A stretch of DNA of 64,000 nucleotides from Palsa-504 sp963808615 (GTDB lineage: Bacteria; Actinomycetota; Actinomycetes; Streptosporangiales; Streptosporangiaceae), in contig CAWEGV010000013.1 in assembly GCA_963808615.1 (NCBI GenBank), positions 124,001 through 188,000 on the forward strand. Direction: 5' to 3'. Positions 1 to 7,284 of the stretch are shown one piece after another (the first letter of the stretch is position 1; the number at the start of each line of letters is the position of its first letter). The notes below the pieces were generated by a model. It made no database searches and was not told the origin of the DNA. It saw only the letters and a program-made list of their open reading frames with translations. The position numbers and the translations under genes are program-made.

Positions 1-1010
1 CCGCCGTCTACGGCGCGGCCACCGTGTTGTACGTCCCGCTGTCGGTCCGGCTGGGCACCGGGGCTGACGGATACGGCTACCTGCTCGCCGGATCGGCGCT
101 CGGCGGCCTGCTCGGCGCGGGCCTGGCGAACCGGCTGAGCAGCGCGTCCCGGCTGGCGCCGGTCATCATGGGCAGCATCTGCGTGCAGGCGCTACCGTTC
201 CTGGCGACCATCCCGGTCATCTCGGCCCGCGCGCCTGCGCTGGCTGCCGTCCTGCAGGTGATCTCCGGCGTCGGCATGGTCATCGTGGACGTGCTCGCGC
301 TCACCAGCCTGCAGCGCGACCTGCCCGGCGAGGTGCTCGGCCGGGTCATGGGCGTGTTCGACACGGTGGTGCTGGCCGGCATCCTGCTGGCCAGCGCCGC
401 GGCCGGCGTCCTGCTCGCGCACGCCGGCGTCGATGTCACGCTGGTCGCCGTCGGCGTCGGGATCCCGGCTATCGCCCTGACCGGCTTGCCGGCCCTGCTG
501 CGGGCCGACCGGACCTCGGCCGCGGTAGCCAGGCGGCTGCGGCCGCTGGTCGAGCTGCTGTCCGGGCTCGACCTGCTGGCCGGAGCCGACCACGGCACGC
601 TGGAACGGCTCGCGGCCGCAGCCAGCGAGGTCGCGGTGCCCGCCGGCCAGGTGATCATCCGCGAGGGCGACAAGGCCGACGCGCTGTGGGTACTGATCCG
701 GGGCGAGCTGTCGGTGCGGGTCCGGGAAGGCCAGCCCGGGACGCGCGACCTACCGCCGGTGACCGCGCCCGGCTACGTGGGGGAACTCGGCCTGCTGCAC
801 GGCATCCCGCGCACCGCTACCGTGCGGGCCAGCCAGGACAGCGAGCTGCTGCGGATAGGCGGCCAGGACTTCCTCGATGCCCTGCAGGGCGGCCGGGCGA
901 GCCGGTCGCTGATGTCCGTGGCCAGTACCAGGATGGCCCGCACCCCGTGGGTGCGGCCGTCGGCCCCGGCCCGCCCGGTTGAGGCGACATCAGAAGGCGG
1001 CACACCATGA
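1..1010 (+). CDS. MFS transporter with C-terminal cyclic-nucleotide-binding domain (5' end cut off by the window)
   Basis: The reading frame is already open at the window edge, so this is the C-terminal part of a longer protein; the GTG at 24 is unlikely to be the true start. The visible part has about five hydrophobic helices, typical of the second half of a major facilitator transporter. A cNMP-binding (Crp-type) beta-roll fills roughly the last 150 residues, with a phosphate-cassette-like motif GELGLLHGIPRTATVRA. MFS-cNMP fusions are known in actinobacteria, and the regulatory domain presumably senses a nucleotide or acts as a scaffold. The stop overlaps the next start as ATGA, so it is translationally coupled to the GAF, protease and Crp genes. 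The substrate is unknown. Confidence 0.8.
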   Translation, partial: AVYGAATVLYVPLSVRLGTGADGYGYLLAGSALGGLLGAGLANRLSSASRLAPVIMGSICVQALPFLATIPVISARAPALAAVLQVISGVGMVIVDVLALTSLQRDLPGEVLGRVMGVFDTVVLAGILLASAAAGVLLAHAGVDVTLVAVGVGIPAIALTGLPALLRADRTSAAVARRLRPLVELLSGLDLLAGADHGTLERLAAAASEVAVPAGQVIIREGDKADALWVLIRGELSVRVREGQPGTRDLPPVTAPGYVGELGLLHGIPRTATVRASQDSELLRIGGQDFLDALQGGRASRSLMSVASTRMARTPWVRPSAPARPVEATSEGGTP

Positions 1011-1753
1011 ACCCGGATGACCTGCTGCGGGAACTCGGCGAGCTGGCCGCTGCCCTAGGCCCGGCGGTGCGGCCGGCCGGCGCCGACGAGCTGCTGCGCT
1101 CGCTCACCGAGACGGCACGCCAGCTCTTCGGCGCCGCGGCGTGCTCGCTGGCGCTGCTCAGCGAGGACGAGTCCGAGCTGGTCTACACGGTCGCCGCCGG
1201 GGCAGGCGCGGCCGACGTGACCGGCCTGCGGATCCCGTCGTCGAAGGGCATCGCCGGCTGGGTAGTGCAGTCCGGCCAGCCGATCGCGATCAGCGACGTG
1301 AGCGGCGACCCGCGGTTCTCCCGGCAGGCCGCCGAGCAGACCGGGTACGTGCCGCAGGCCATCCTGGCCGTTCCGGTAGAGACTCGCGGCCGGATGCTGG
1401 GCGTGATCAGCCTGCTCGACCGGGACCCGGAGCGCCCGGGCGCCGAGCGGGACATGGCACTGCTCTCATTGTTCGCCGATCAGGCCGCGCTGGCTCTGGC
1501 CGCCGTTGAGGCGTTCGGCGACCTCGGCCGGGTGCTGCTCCGCGCACTGGCCGTGGCGGCGGCCGGCGACGACCTCCCCGCCGCCCTGACCCGCGCCGCC
1601 GACTCGCTGCCCGGCGCCGACGCCGACCTGGCCGCGCTGGCCGTCGCGTTCGCCACCCTGGCCCGCCGCGGTCCCGCGGAGCGCGCCCTGGCCCTGGCCG
1701 TGCTTGGCGATGTGGCGGAGTACGCGAAGAGGTGGTCGTCACGACCTCGCTGA
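1007..1753 (+). CDS. GAF-domain sensor protein
   Basis: A 248-residue soluble protein. Residues about 25-165 form a GAF domain, with the typical run SKGIAGWVVQSGQPIAISDV followed by AILAVPVETRGRMLGVISLL. The C-terminal 80 residues are Ala/Leu-rich helices with no recognised output domain. GAF domains bind small ligands such as cyclic nucleotides, or act as redox or light sensors; no ligand can be assigned here. It starts at an ATGA overlap with the MFS/cNMP gene, and its 3' end overlaps the protease gene by 22 bp. It is therefore part of one tightly packed transcription unit and probably senses a signal for it. Confidence 0.85.
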   Translation: MNPDDLLRELGELAAALGPAVRPAGADELLRSLTETARQLFGAAACSLALLSEDESELVYTVAAGAGAADVTGLRIPSSKGIAGWVVQSGQPIAISDVSGDPRFSRQAAEQTGYVPQAILAVPVETRGRMLGVISLLDRDPERPGAERDMALLSLFADQAALALAAVEAFGDLGRVLLRALAVAAAGDDLPAALTRAADSLPGADADLAALAVAFATLARRGPAERALALAVLGDVAEYAKRWSSRPR

Positions 1754-2574
1754 GACCCGCATGGAGCGATGCCTTCGCCCCGGACGCGCTACGCCCGGTG
1801 CCGCGGATCGGCCTGCCTATCGACAAGGACTGGGCCTGGGGCGGCGCTACCGGGGCCGGGATCACGGTGGCCGTGGTGGATAGCGGAATCGACGCCGCCC
1901 ACCCTGACGTCGGCGTCGTCGAGCGGGCTGTCGCCCTGCAGTGGGATGCGGAGAACCAGGAGGCGATGCTGTCCGAAGGACCGCATGAGGACCTATTCGG
2001 CCACGGCACGGCGTGCGCCGGGATCATCCGCCGCACGGCCCCGGACGTGGCGCTGTGGTCGGTGCGCGTCCTGGGCCGCCGGCTCTCCGGCAAGGGCGTG
2101 GTGTTCGCGGCCGGCCTGCGCTGGGCGATCGCCCAGGGCGCGAGGGTAATCAACCTGTCGCTGAGCACGTCGCGAGAAGACTACTTCGGGCTGTTCCACG
2201 GGATCGCGGACGAGGCGGCGTTCGCCGGCGTGGTTCTGGTCTGCGCCGCCAACAACGTCCCGGCGCCGACCTACCCGGCGCAGTTCTCCTCGGTGATCTC
2301 GGTAGCCGCCCACGACGGCCAGGACCCCTTCCGGCTGGACGCCAGCCCGTCGCCGCCGGTCGACTTCGGAGCGCCCGGCATCGACGTACGGGTGCCGTGG
2401 CTGGACAGTGCCACGATCGTCTCGACCGGGAACTCATTCGCTGCCCCGCACGTGGCCGGGCTGGTGGCCCGGCTGCTGAGCAAGCACCCGCACCTCACTC
2501 CGTACGAGGTCAAGACCGTGCTGCGGGCTGTGGCCAGCAACGCGGTACCCGGAGGAGCCGACGATGAGTGCTGA
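1732..2574 (+). CDS. S8 family (subtilisin-like) serine peptidase, no signal peptide
   Basis: A 280-residue catalytic domain with the full triad: Asp50 in VVDSGID, His91 in FGHGTACAGI and Ser235 in GNSFAAPHVAGL; the oxyanion Asn region is VCAANNVPAP. There is no signal peptide, propeptide or C-terminal extension, so the enzyme is predicted to stay in the cytoplasm, unlike most subtilisins. The GTG start lies inside the 3' end of the GAF gene, and the stop overlaps the Crp gene's ATG region. An intracellular S8 protease beside a small repetitive peptide and a transporter recalls proteases that process ribosomally made peptides; that link is inference. Confidence 0.9.
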   Translation: MVVTTSLRPAWSDAFAPDALRPVPRIGLPIDKDWAWGGATGAGITVAVVDSGIDAAHPDVGVVERAVALQWDAENQEAMLSEGPHEDLFGHGTACAGIIRRTAPDVALWSVRVLGRRLSGKGVVFAAGLRWAIAQGARVINLSLSTSREDYFGLFHGIADEAAFAGVVLVCAANNVPAPTYPAQFSSVISVAAHDGQDPFRLDASPSPPVDFGAPGIDVRVPWLDSATIVSTGNSFAAPHVAGLVARLLSKHPHLTPYEVKTVLRAVASNAVPGGADDEC

Positions 2575-3250
2575 CATCGCCAGCATCCTGCGCCAGACCG
2601 CCCTGCTGCGCGAGGTGCCGGACGAGGACCTGCGCACCCTGGTGGACGCGTCCCGGCTGCGCCGGTACCGCCGCGGTCAGGTGGTGTTCTCCCGGGATGA
2701 TCCGAGCGACACCGTGATCGTGGTCGTCTCGGGCCGGGTGAAGGTCGTGGTCCGCTCGGCCGACGGCGGCGAACTGACGCTGACTATCCTCCCGGCGGGC
2801 GCGGTCTTGGGCGAGCTCAGCGCGGCCGATGGCGGTCCCCGGTCCACCGACGCCGAGACGCTGGACGATTGCCGCCTGCTGCTAATCCCGAGCGAGGCGG
2901 TCCAGGACGTGTGCGCCCGGGTCCCGGCCGCTTCCCGGGCCCTGGCGGCGTCCGTCGCGGCCACCCTGCGGCGGCTCACCGACGCCGCCGCCGACCTGGT
3001 GTTCCTGGATCTTCCCCGGCGGGTCGCCAAGATACTGCTGAGCCAGCCCCGGGACGCGAGCGGCACGATCCGGCTAGGGCTGAGCCAGGAGGAACTCGCG
3101 CACCAGGTCGGCAGCACCAGGCAGAGCGTCAACGCCGCGCTCCGCGGCTTCGAGAAACGAGGCTGGCTGGAGCTGGGTGACCGCGCCGTCATGGTCCGGG
3201 ACGCCGACGCCCTGAGCCGGTTCGCCGGGACAGAGGTGTCAGTGGGATGA
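2564..3250 (+). CDS. Crp/Fnr family transcriptional regulator
   Basis: A 228-residue protein. Residues about 10-125 form the cNMP-binding beta-roll (GRVKVVVRSADGGELTLTIL, then GELSAADGGPRSTDAETL in place of the canonical arginine-containing cassette). Residues about 145-225 form a Crp-type winged helix (LSQEELAHQVGSTRQSVNAA). The effector-binding Arg of classic CRP is not in the usual place, so the ligand may not be cAMP. The ATG at 2564 overlaps the protease stop by 11 bp. It probably controls this operon and perhaps the repeat peptide gene that starts 96 bp downstream. Confidence 0.9.
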   Translation: MSADIASILRQTALLREVPDEDLRTLVDASRLRRYRRGQVVFSRDDPSDTVIVVVSGRVKVVVRSADGGELTLTILPAGAVLGELSAADGGPRSTDAETLDDCRLLLIPSEAVQDVCARVPAASRALAASVAATLRRLTDAAADLVFLDLPRRVAKILLSQPRDASGTIRLGLSQEELAHQVGSTRQSVNAALRGFEKRGWLELGDRAVMVRDADALSRFAGTEVSVG

Positions 3251-3346
3251 CACCGCCTCTGTCGCCTGCCCGACTGACAGCCAGGCCGCGATCGGCGATG
3301 CTGGCTGCAGGCATTCACCACACCATCACCATCAGGGAGGAACATC

Positions 3347-3595
3347 ATGACCGAGCAGAACCAGACCCCCGCCGACATCGACGACACCACCGGCCACGCC
3401 CGCGCCCGGGACGACGATGACACCGACGACACCACCGGCCACGCCCGCGCCCGGGACGACGACGACACCGACGACACCACCGGTCACGCCCGCGCCCGGG
3501 ACGACGACGACACCGACGACACCACCGGCCACGCCCGCGCCCGGGACGACGACGGTGACGACACCGAGGGCCACCTGAACCGCGGGATCGGGTAA
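3347..3595 (+). CDS. Small acidic tandem-repeat peptide (DDTxGH repeats), candidate precursor or metal-binding peptide
   Basis: An 82-residue protein behind a strong ribosome site (AGGGAGGAA at 3334-3342). After an 11-residue leader MTEQNQTPADI it consists of tandem units DDTTGHARARDDDDT. There are three full units, a fourth shortened by one residue, and a partial fifth ending DDTEGHLNRGIG. There are thus five DDT(T/E)GH motifs, and no Cys or aromatic residue. It follows the GAF/S8/Crp cluster on the same strand. I do not recognise a named family. Possible roles are a multi-core precursor cut by the cytoplasmic S8 protease, a metal-binding (His/Asp) peptide, or a disordered regulator. No modifying enzyme is visible within the window. 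Confidence 0.7.
   Translation: MTEQNQTPADIDDTTGHARARDDDDTDDTTGHARARDDDDTDDTTGHARARDDDDTDDTTGHARARDDDGDDTEGHLNRGIG
3380..3595 (+). repeat. Tandem 45-bp coding repeat
   Basis: The 45-bp unit begins at 3380, 3425 and 3470; a 42-bp version begins at 3515 and a partial copy at 3557. Copies are nearly identical at the DNA level, including synonymous positions, which points to recent expansion. The period is a multiple of three, so the frame is preserved. Confidence 0.95.
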
Positions 3596-3681
3596 CCGCG
3601 CAGTCGACGTGGAACGAGTTGGCTCGCGATTCACTCCCTTTCCAAGGCTAGAGGGGTGATGGCCCGGCTAAGTTGAATCGC

Positions 3682-4827
3682 ATGGGGGTTGCACCGCGGC
3701 GGGCCAGGCTGTTCGGCACGATGGCGGGCCTGGCCGCCCTGGCGGTGGTATCGGCCTGCTCGGCGGCTGGTGCCCCTGCGGCCATCAGCCCGACGTCCGC
3801 AGCGGCGACGGTCCACGTCAGCCTGACCGACCCTGCCGCCAGCCCGCGGGCCTCCGCCCCGGGCGGCTCGGTGACCATCACCGCGGTCGGGGACACGATG
3901 CTGGGCGACGCCCCTGATCTCCCGCCGGATCCGGCGGCGTACCTGTCCGCGGTCGAGCCGATCCTGGCTCCGGGCTCGCAGATCGTCTTCGGCAACCTGG
4001 AGGGCACGCTCACCACGGCGACGGCCAGCAAGTGCGGCCCCAAGAGGCCAAAGGGGCCGAGCCAGGACTGCTTCGCGTTCCGGATCCCGCCCAGCTACGC
4101 GCGCTACCTCAAGCAGGACGGCTTCACCATCCTCAACGACGCCAACAACCACATCTTCGACTTCGGCGCCGCGGGCCAGGCCCAGACCGTCCAGTCGATC
4201 CACGCGGCGGGCCTGGCCCAGACCGGGCTGCCGGGCGAGATCACCGTGGTCACGGCGCACGGGATCAAGGTGGCGTTCCTGGCCTTCGCCCCTTACGACT
4301 ACGACGCCAGCCTCCTCGACCTGCCCGCGGCGCGGGCGCTGATCGAGCGGGCCGACCGGGAAGCCGATTTCGTCGTCGTCTACATGCACGCCGGCGCGGA
4401 GGGCGCCGGCGCCGATCACGTGACCGGCCGCGAGGAGTACTACCTCGGCGAGGACCGCGGCAACGCGGAGCAGTTCGCGCACATGGCCATCGATGCCGGC
4501 GCCAGCCTGGTCATCGCCAGCGGCCCGCACGTGATCCGCGGGATGCAGTTCTACCAGGGGCACCTGATCGCCTACAGCGTGGGCAACTTCGCCGGCTACG
4601 GCGACTTCGCCACCGACGGCGTCCTGGACCTGAGCGTGATCCTGCACGTGACGCTGACCTCGGGCGGCCGGTTCGAGGGGGCCCGGATCTACCCGATCCA
4701 GTTCGTCGGGCAGGGTCGGCCGGTTCCCGGCGGCGGGGCGGTCTCCCTGGTCGCGCAGCTGTCTACGGAGGATTTCGGGTCGAGCGCGGCGCGGATCTCG
4801 GCGTCCGGGGTCATCACGGCGCCCTGA
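3682..4827 (+). CDS. CapA family lipoprotein (poly-gamma-glutamate-synthesis-type metallophosphoesterase fold)
   Basis: A 381-residue protein from the ATG at 3682; an in-frame TTG lies at 3673. The N-terminus has a basic patch, a hydrophobic stretch and the lipobox VVSAC, so it is probably lipid-anchored outside the membrane. The CapA (PGA_cap) domain shows VGDTMLG, FGNLEGTLT, DANNHIFDFG, YMHAGAE and SGPHVIRGMQFYQGHLIAYS, the expected metal and active-site blocks. Characterised members act in capsule poly-gamma-glutamate formation, but most actinobacterial ones have unknown substrates. It stands alone, converging on the cyclophilin gene across a hairpin terminator. Confidence 0.88.
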   Translation: MGVAPRRARLFGTMAGLAALAVVSACSAAGAPAAISPTSAAATVHVSLTDPAASPRASAPGGSVTITAVGDTMLGDAPDLPPDPAAYLSAVEPILAPGSQIVFGNLEGTLTTATASKCGPKRPKGPSQDCFAFRIPPSYARYLKQDGFTILNDANNHIFDFGAAGQAQTVQSIHAAGLAQTGLPGEITVVTAHGIKVAFLAFAPYDYDASLLDLPAARALIERADREADFVVVYMHAGAEGAGADHVTGREEYYLGEDRGNAEQFAHMAIDAGASLVIASGPHVIRGMQFYQGHLIAYSVGNFAGYGDFATDGVLDLSVILHVTLTSGGRFEGARIYPIQFVGQGRPVPGGGAVSLVAQLSTEDFGSSAARISASGVITAP

Positions 4828-4862
4828 CCGCCGGCGTGACGGCGGGCCGTCACGCCGGCGGT
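4827..4862. terminator. Bidirectional hairpin terminator
   Basis: A perfect 16-bp inverted repeat (4827-4842 and 4847-4862) with a CGGG loop starts in the stop codon of the CapA gene and lies 14 bp from the stop of the converging cyclophilin gene. There is no T-tract, as is common in high-GC actinobacteria. Confidence 0.85.
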
Positions 4863-4875
4863 ACCTGGGATCTGC

Positions 4876-5613
4876 TCAGAACTGCGGGATGATCTGCACG
4901 AACCGGAATCCGGTGTACCGGTTCGGGTAGCCGTCACCAGGGCCGTTCTGCTGGTCATCGCCGGCCGCGGCGATCTTCTCCAGCACCTTCATGCCGCCGA
5001 TCACCGTGCCGAACGGCGTGTACAGCGGCGGCAGCGTGGTGTTCTTCCAGACGAAGAAGAACTGGCTGCCGTTGGTGTTCGGCCCGGCGTTGGCCATGGC
5101 CACCGTACCCGCGGGATAGGTGGCGCCGGCCAGGTTCTCGTCGTTGAACGAGTAGCCAGGGCCGCCCGAGCCGGTCCCGGTAGGGTCTCCGCACTGCAAC
5201 ACGAAGATGCCCTGCACGGTCAGCCGGTGGCAGTGCGTGTTGTTGAAGTAGCCGCGGCTGGCCAGGAACCGGAACGAGAACGTGGTGCAGGGCGCCTTGG
5301 TGGTAAGCATCCGCACCGTGATCACGCCCTGGGTGGTGAAGAACTGCACGATGTAGGGCTGCGCCGCCTGGGTCGCGTTGAAGACCGGGATGCCCTTGAA
5401 CCGGTCGGCGGGGATCGACGCAACGTAGCCGCAGGCCGAACTGGCGGTGGGCGCCGCCGCGGGCTGCACGTGCATGTTCGGGGCGTGGAGCCCGGGCGCC
5501 GAGGAGGAGGGACTGGCCGTGGCCCCGGCGGCGCTGGCGACCGTGGCAGCCGTGCCGGCGGTGACCGCGATGGCGGCCGCCAACAGGAGTCGAGAAGCGC
5601 GTTTTGTCAGCAT
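4876..5613 (-). CDS. Secreted cyclophilin-type peptidylprolyl isomerase
   Basis: A 245-residue protein with an N-terminal signal peptide (basic MLTKR, then an Ala/Val-rich helix) and a Ser/Pro/Ala-rich linker, then a cyclophilin domain from about residue 85. Family blocks are seen in NTHCHRLTVQGIFVLQCGDP, AMANAGPNTNGSQFFFVW and YTPFGTVIGGMKVLEKI. The usual HRVI is HRLT and the phenylalanine of FMIQ is replaced (IFVLQCG), so activity may be reduced. It would assist folding of exported proteins. There is no obvious operon partner. Confidence 0.88.
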   Translation of the reverse strand: MLTKRASRLLLAAAIAVTAGTAATVASAAGATASPSSSAPGLHAPNMHVQPAAAPTASSACGYVASIPADRFKGIPVFNATQAAQPYIVQFFTTQGVITVRMLTTKAPCTTFSFRFLASRGYFNNTHCHRLTVQGIFVLQCGDPTGTGSGGPGYSFNDENLAGATYPAGTVAMANAGPNTNGSQFFFVWKNTTLPPLYTPFGTVIGGMKVLEKIAAAGDDQQNGPGDGYPNRYTGFRFVQIIPQF

Positions 5614-5667
5614 GGCGAATTTTGTGCCTTCCTGTGAGAAGGCCGATTCTGGTGCTCGCGTCAGCGC

Positions 5668-5700
5668 CAGTCAAGGCGCCCAGTCAAGGCGCCCAGTCAA
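5668..5700. repeat. 13-bp tandem repeat
   Basis: CAGTCAAGGCGCC occurs at 5668-5680 and 5681-5693 and begins a third time at 5694. It lies in the leader side of the cyclophilin gene. No function is evident. Confidence 0.8.
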
Positions 5701-5712
5701 TGGCTGGCCCGG

Positions 5713-5910
5713 CTAGGCGGCCAGCGCGCGGCGGATCAGCGGGACCGCGGTATCGGCCCAGGCCGCGACGATGGCATCCAGGTTCCCGAACTCGGGCTCG
5801 ATGACGTACATGCCACGGGCCGGAACGGTCGCGCCCAGCTCTTCCCTTCTGGCCTGCGGCCTGCGGCCTGCTGGCCCGCTGGCTTTCTGGCGCTGGATGG
5901 GTACGACCAT
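5713..5910 (-). CDS. Small hypothetical protein, possibly a gene remnant
   Basis: A 65-residue frame. The last 32 residues (from GMYVIEPEFGNLDAIVAAWA) look protein-like, but the N-terminal half is low-complexity and overlaps short CTGCGGC repeats. An AT-rich stretch at 5917-5965 could hold a promoter. I do not recognise a family. It may be the 3' remnant of a longer gene. The rest of 5614-6042 shows no other gene. Confidence 0.3.
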   Translation of the reverse strand: MVVPIQRQKASGPAGRRPQARREELGATVPARGMYVIEPEFGNLDAIVAAWADTAVPLIRRALAA

Positions 5911-6042
5911 ACCCCGCCCGTCGCGATAAATGTCGATAATTTTGATTGGAATACTTCATATGAGTTTTCCTGGGCTACGACTGGTCCCTGACCGGGCGCG
6001 CGGCGTTTCCCGGGCCCGGGCCGGCCGCGTATCGTCCCAGAC

Positions 6043-6090
6043 ATGAGGGCACTGGCATGAGGGCACTGGCATGAGGGCACCGGCATGAGG
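6043..6090 (+). promoter_or_regulatory. Chain of three overlapping mini-ORFs (14-bp tandem repeat) leading into the oxidase gene
   Basis: The 14-bp unit ATGAGGGCACTGGC is repeated so that ATGs occur at 6043, 6057, 6071 and 6085. Each of the first three opens a five-codon frame (MRALA, MRALA, MRAPA) whose TGA overlaps the next ATG as ATGA. The fourth ATG starts the oxidase gene (MRASEIRE). The layout would permit stepwise reinitiation, so it could set or regulate translation. It could also be a neutral slippage product that left several alternative starts. Confidence 0.6.
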
Positions 6091-7284
6091 GCATCGGAGA
6101 TACGCGAGCTGGCCCGGATGAAGCCGGTTGAGCTCGACGCGACGCGCAGGCGGCTCGCGGGCTGCCATGACCTCGCCGACCTGCGGGCGGCGGGGCGGCG
6201 GCTGACCCCGCGCCCGGTCTTCGACTACGTCGACGGCGGGGCCGATGAGGAGCTGTCCATGCGGGCCAACACCCGGGCGTTCCGGCGGTGGCGGTTCCAG
6301 CCGCGGACGCTGGTGAACGTGTCGGAACCGGACATGTCCGCGGCGTTCCTCGGCTCGGTGGCACCGCTGCCGCTGGCCCTGGCGCCGACCGGGTACACCC
6401 GGATGATGCACCCGGACGGCGAGATCGCCGCGGCCCGGGCGGCTCAGCGGCACGGCCTGCCGTACACGCTGTCCACCATGGCCACCACCACCATCGAGGC
6501 GGTCTCCGAAGCAGCGCAGCCCGATCTGTGGTTCCAGCTGTACATCCTGCGCGACGCCGGGCTGAACAAGGAGCTGGTCGACCGGGCCGCCGCGGCCAAG
6601 TACCGGGTCCTGGTGGTGACGGTGGACTGCTTCGTGACCGGGCACCGCAGCCGGGACCGGCGCAACGGGCTGGTCATCCCGCCCGAGCTGACCGTCTCGA
6701 CGCTGGCCAGCATCGCGGGCAAGCCGGGGTACTGGATGCGGATGCTGCGCAACCCGGCCATCAACTTCGCCAACTTCGCCGGGCACGACACGGTGACCAT
6801 CGAGGGCACCGGAGCGCTGTTCAACCCGGCCATCACCTGGGACGACATCGCCGAGCTGCGGGCCCGCTGGCCGGGCCGGCTGGTGGTCAAGGGCCCGCTC
6901 GGACCGCAAGACTGCCTGCGGGCGGTGGCGGCCGGGGCGGACGGGCTGCAGCTGTCCAACCACGGCGGGCGCCAGCTCGACCGGGCGGTGCCGCCGGTCG
7001 AGACCATCGCCGCCGTCCGCGAGGCGGTCGGGCCTGAGGTGTCCCTGCTGATCGACTCCGGGATCAGGCACGGGTCCGACATCGCGGTGGCGCTGGCCCT
7101 GGGCGCGGACGCCTGCGCCATCGGGCGCGCCTACCTGTACGGGCTGATGGCCGGCGGGGAGGCGGGGGTGAACAAGGCGCTGGACATCCTGACCGCCCAG
7201 TTCAAGCGAACCATGCAGCTGCTCGGAGTGCGTTCGGTGGCGGAACTGCGCGAGGCCGGGCCGTCACTGCTGGTGGCGCCGTGA
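6085..7284 (+). CDS. FMN-dependent alpha-hydroxy-acid oxidase/dehydrogenase
   Basis: A 399-residue protein of the lactate oxidase / glycolate oxidase / L-lactate dehydrogenase (LldD) family, TIM-barrel fold. Seen are the N-terminal FDYVDGGADEE, LALAPTGYTRMMHPDGE, the catalytic-loop SNHGGRQLDR with the active His and Arg, and the FMN phosphate site LIDSGIRHGSDIAVALALGA. The enzyme would oxidise an L-2-hydroxy acid to the 2-oxo acid. The mycofactocin protein MftD belongs to the same family, but no mycofactocin genes are nearby. It is coupled (GTGA) to a LysE exporter, with an FAD oxidase next, suggesting a small catabolic operon for hydroxy or amino acids. Confidence 0.92.
   Translation: MRASEIRELARMKPVELDATRRRLAGCHDLADLRAAGRRLTPRPVFDYVDGGADEELSMRANTRAFRRWRFQPRTLVNVSEPDMSAAFLGSVAPLPLALAPTGYTRMMHPDGEIAAARAAQRHGLPYTLSTMATTTIEAVSEAAQPDLWFQLYILRDAGLNKELVDRAAAAKYRVLVVTVDCFVTGHRSRDRRNGLVIPPELTVSTLASIAGKPGYWMRMLRNPAINFANFAGHDTVTIEGTGALFNPAITWDDIAELRARWPGRLVVKGPLGPQDCLRAVAAGADGLQLSNHGGRQLDRAVPPVETIAAVREAVGPEVSLLIDSGIRHGSDIAVALALGADACAIGRAYLYGLMAGGEAGVNKALDILTAQFKRTMQLLGVRSVAELREAGPSLLVAP

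Noticed and set aside
3380..3595. Could the 45-bp repeats be a CRISPR array?
   Set aside because: There are no variable spacers; the unit is in frame, coding and preceded by a ribosome site.
3347..3595. Firm graspetide or other named RiPP class for the repeat peptide
   Set aside because: No ATP-grasp, radical SAM, YcaO or lanthipeptide enzyme is visible in the window, so no class can be claimed.
6085..7284. Mycofactocin enzyme MftD
   Set aside because: It is the same protein family, but no MftA, MftB, MftC, MftE or MftF gene is nearby, so the general hydroxy-acid oxidase name is safer.
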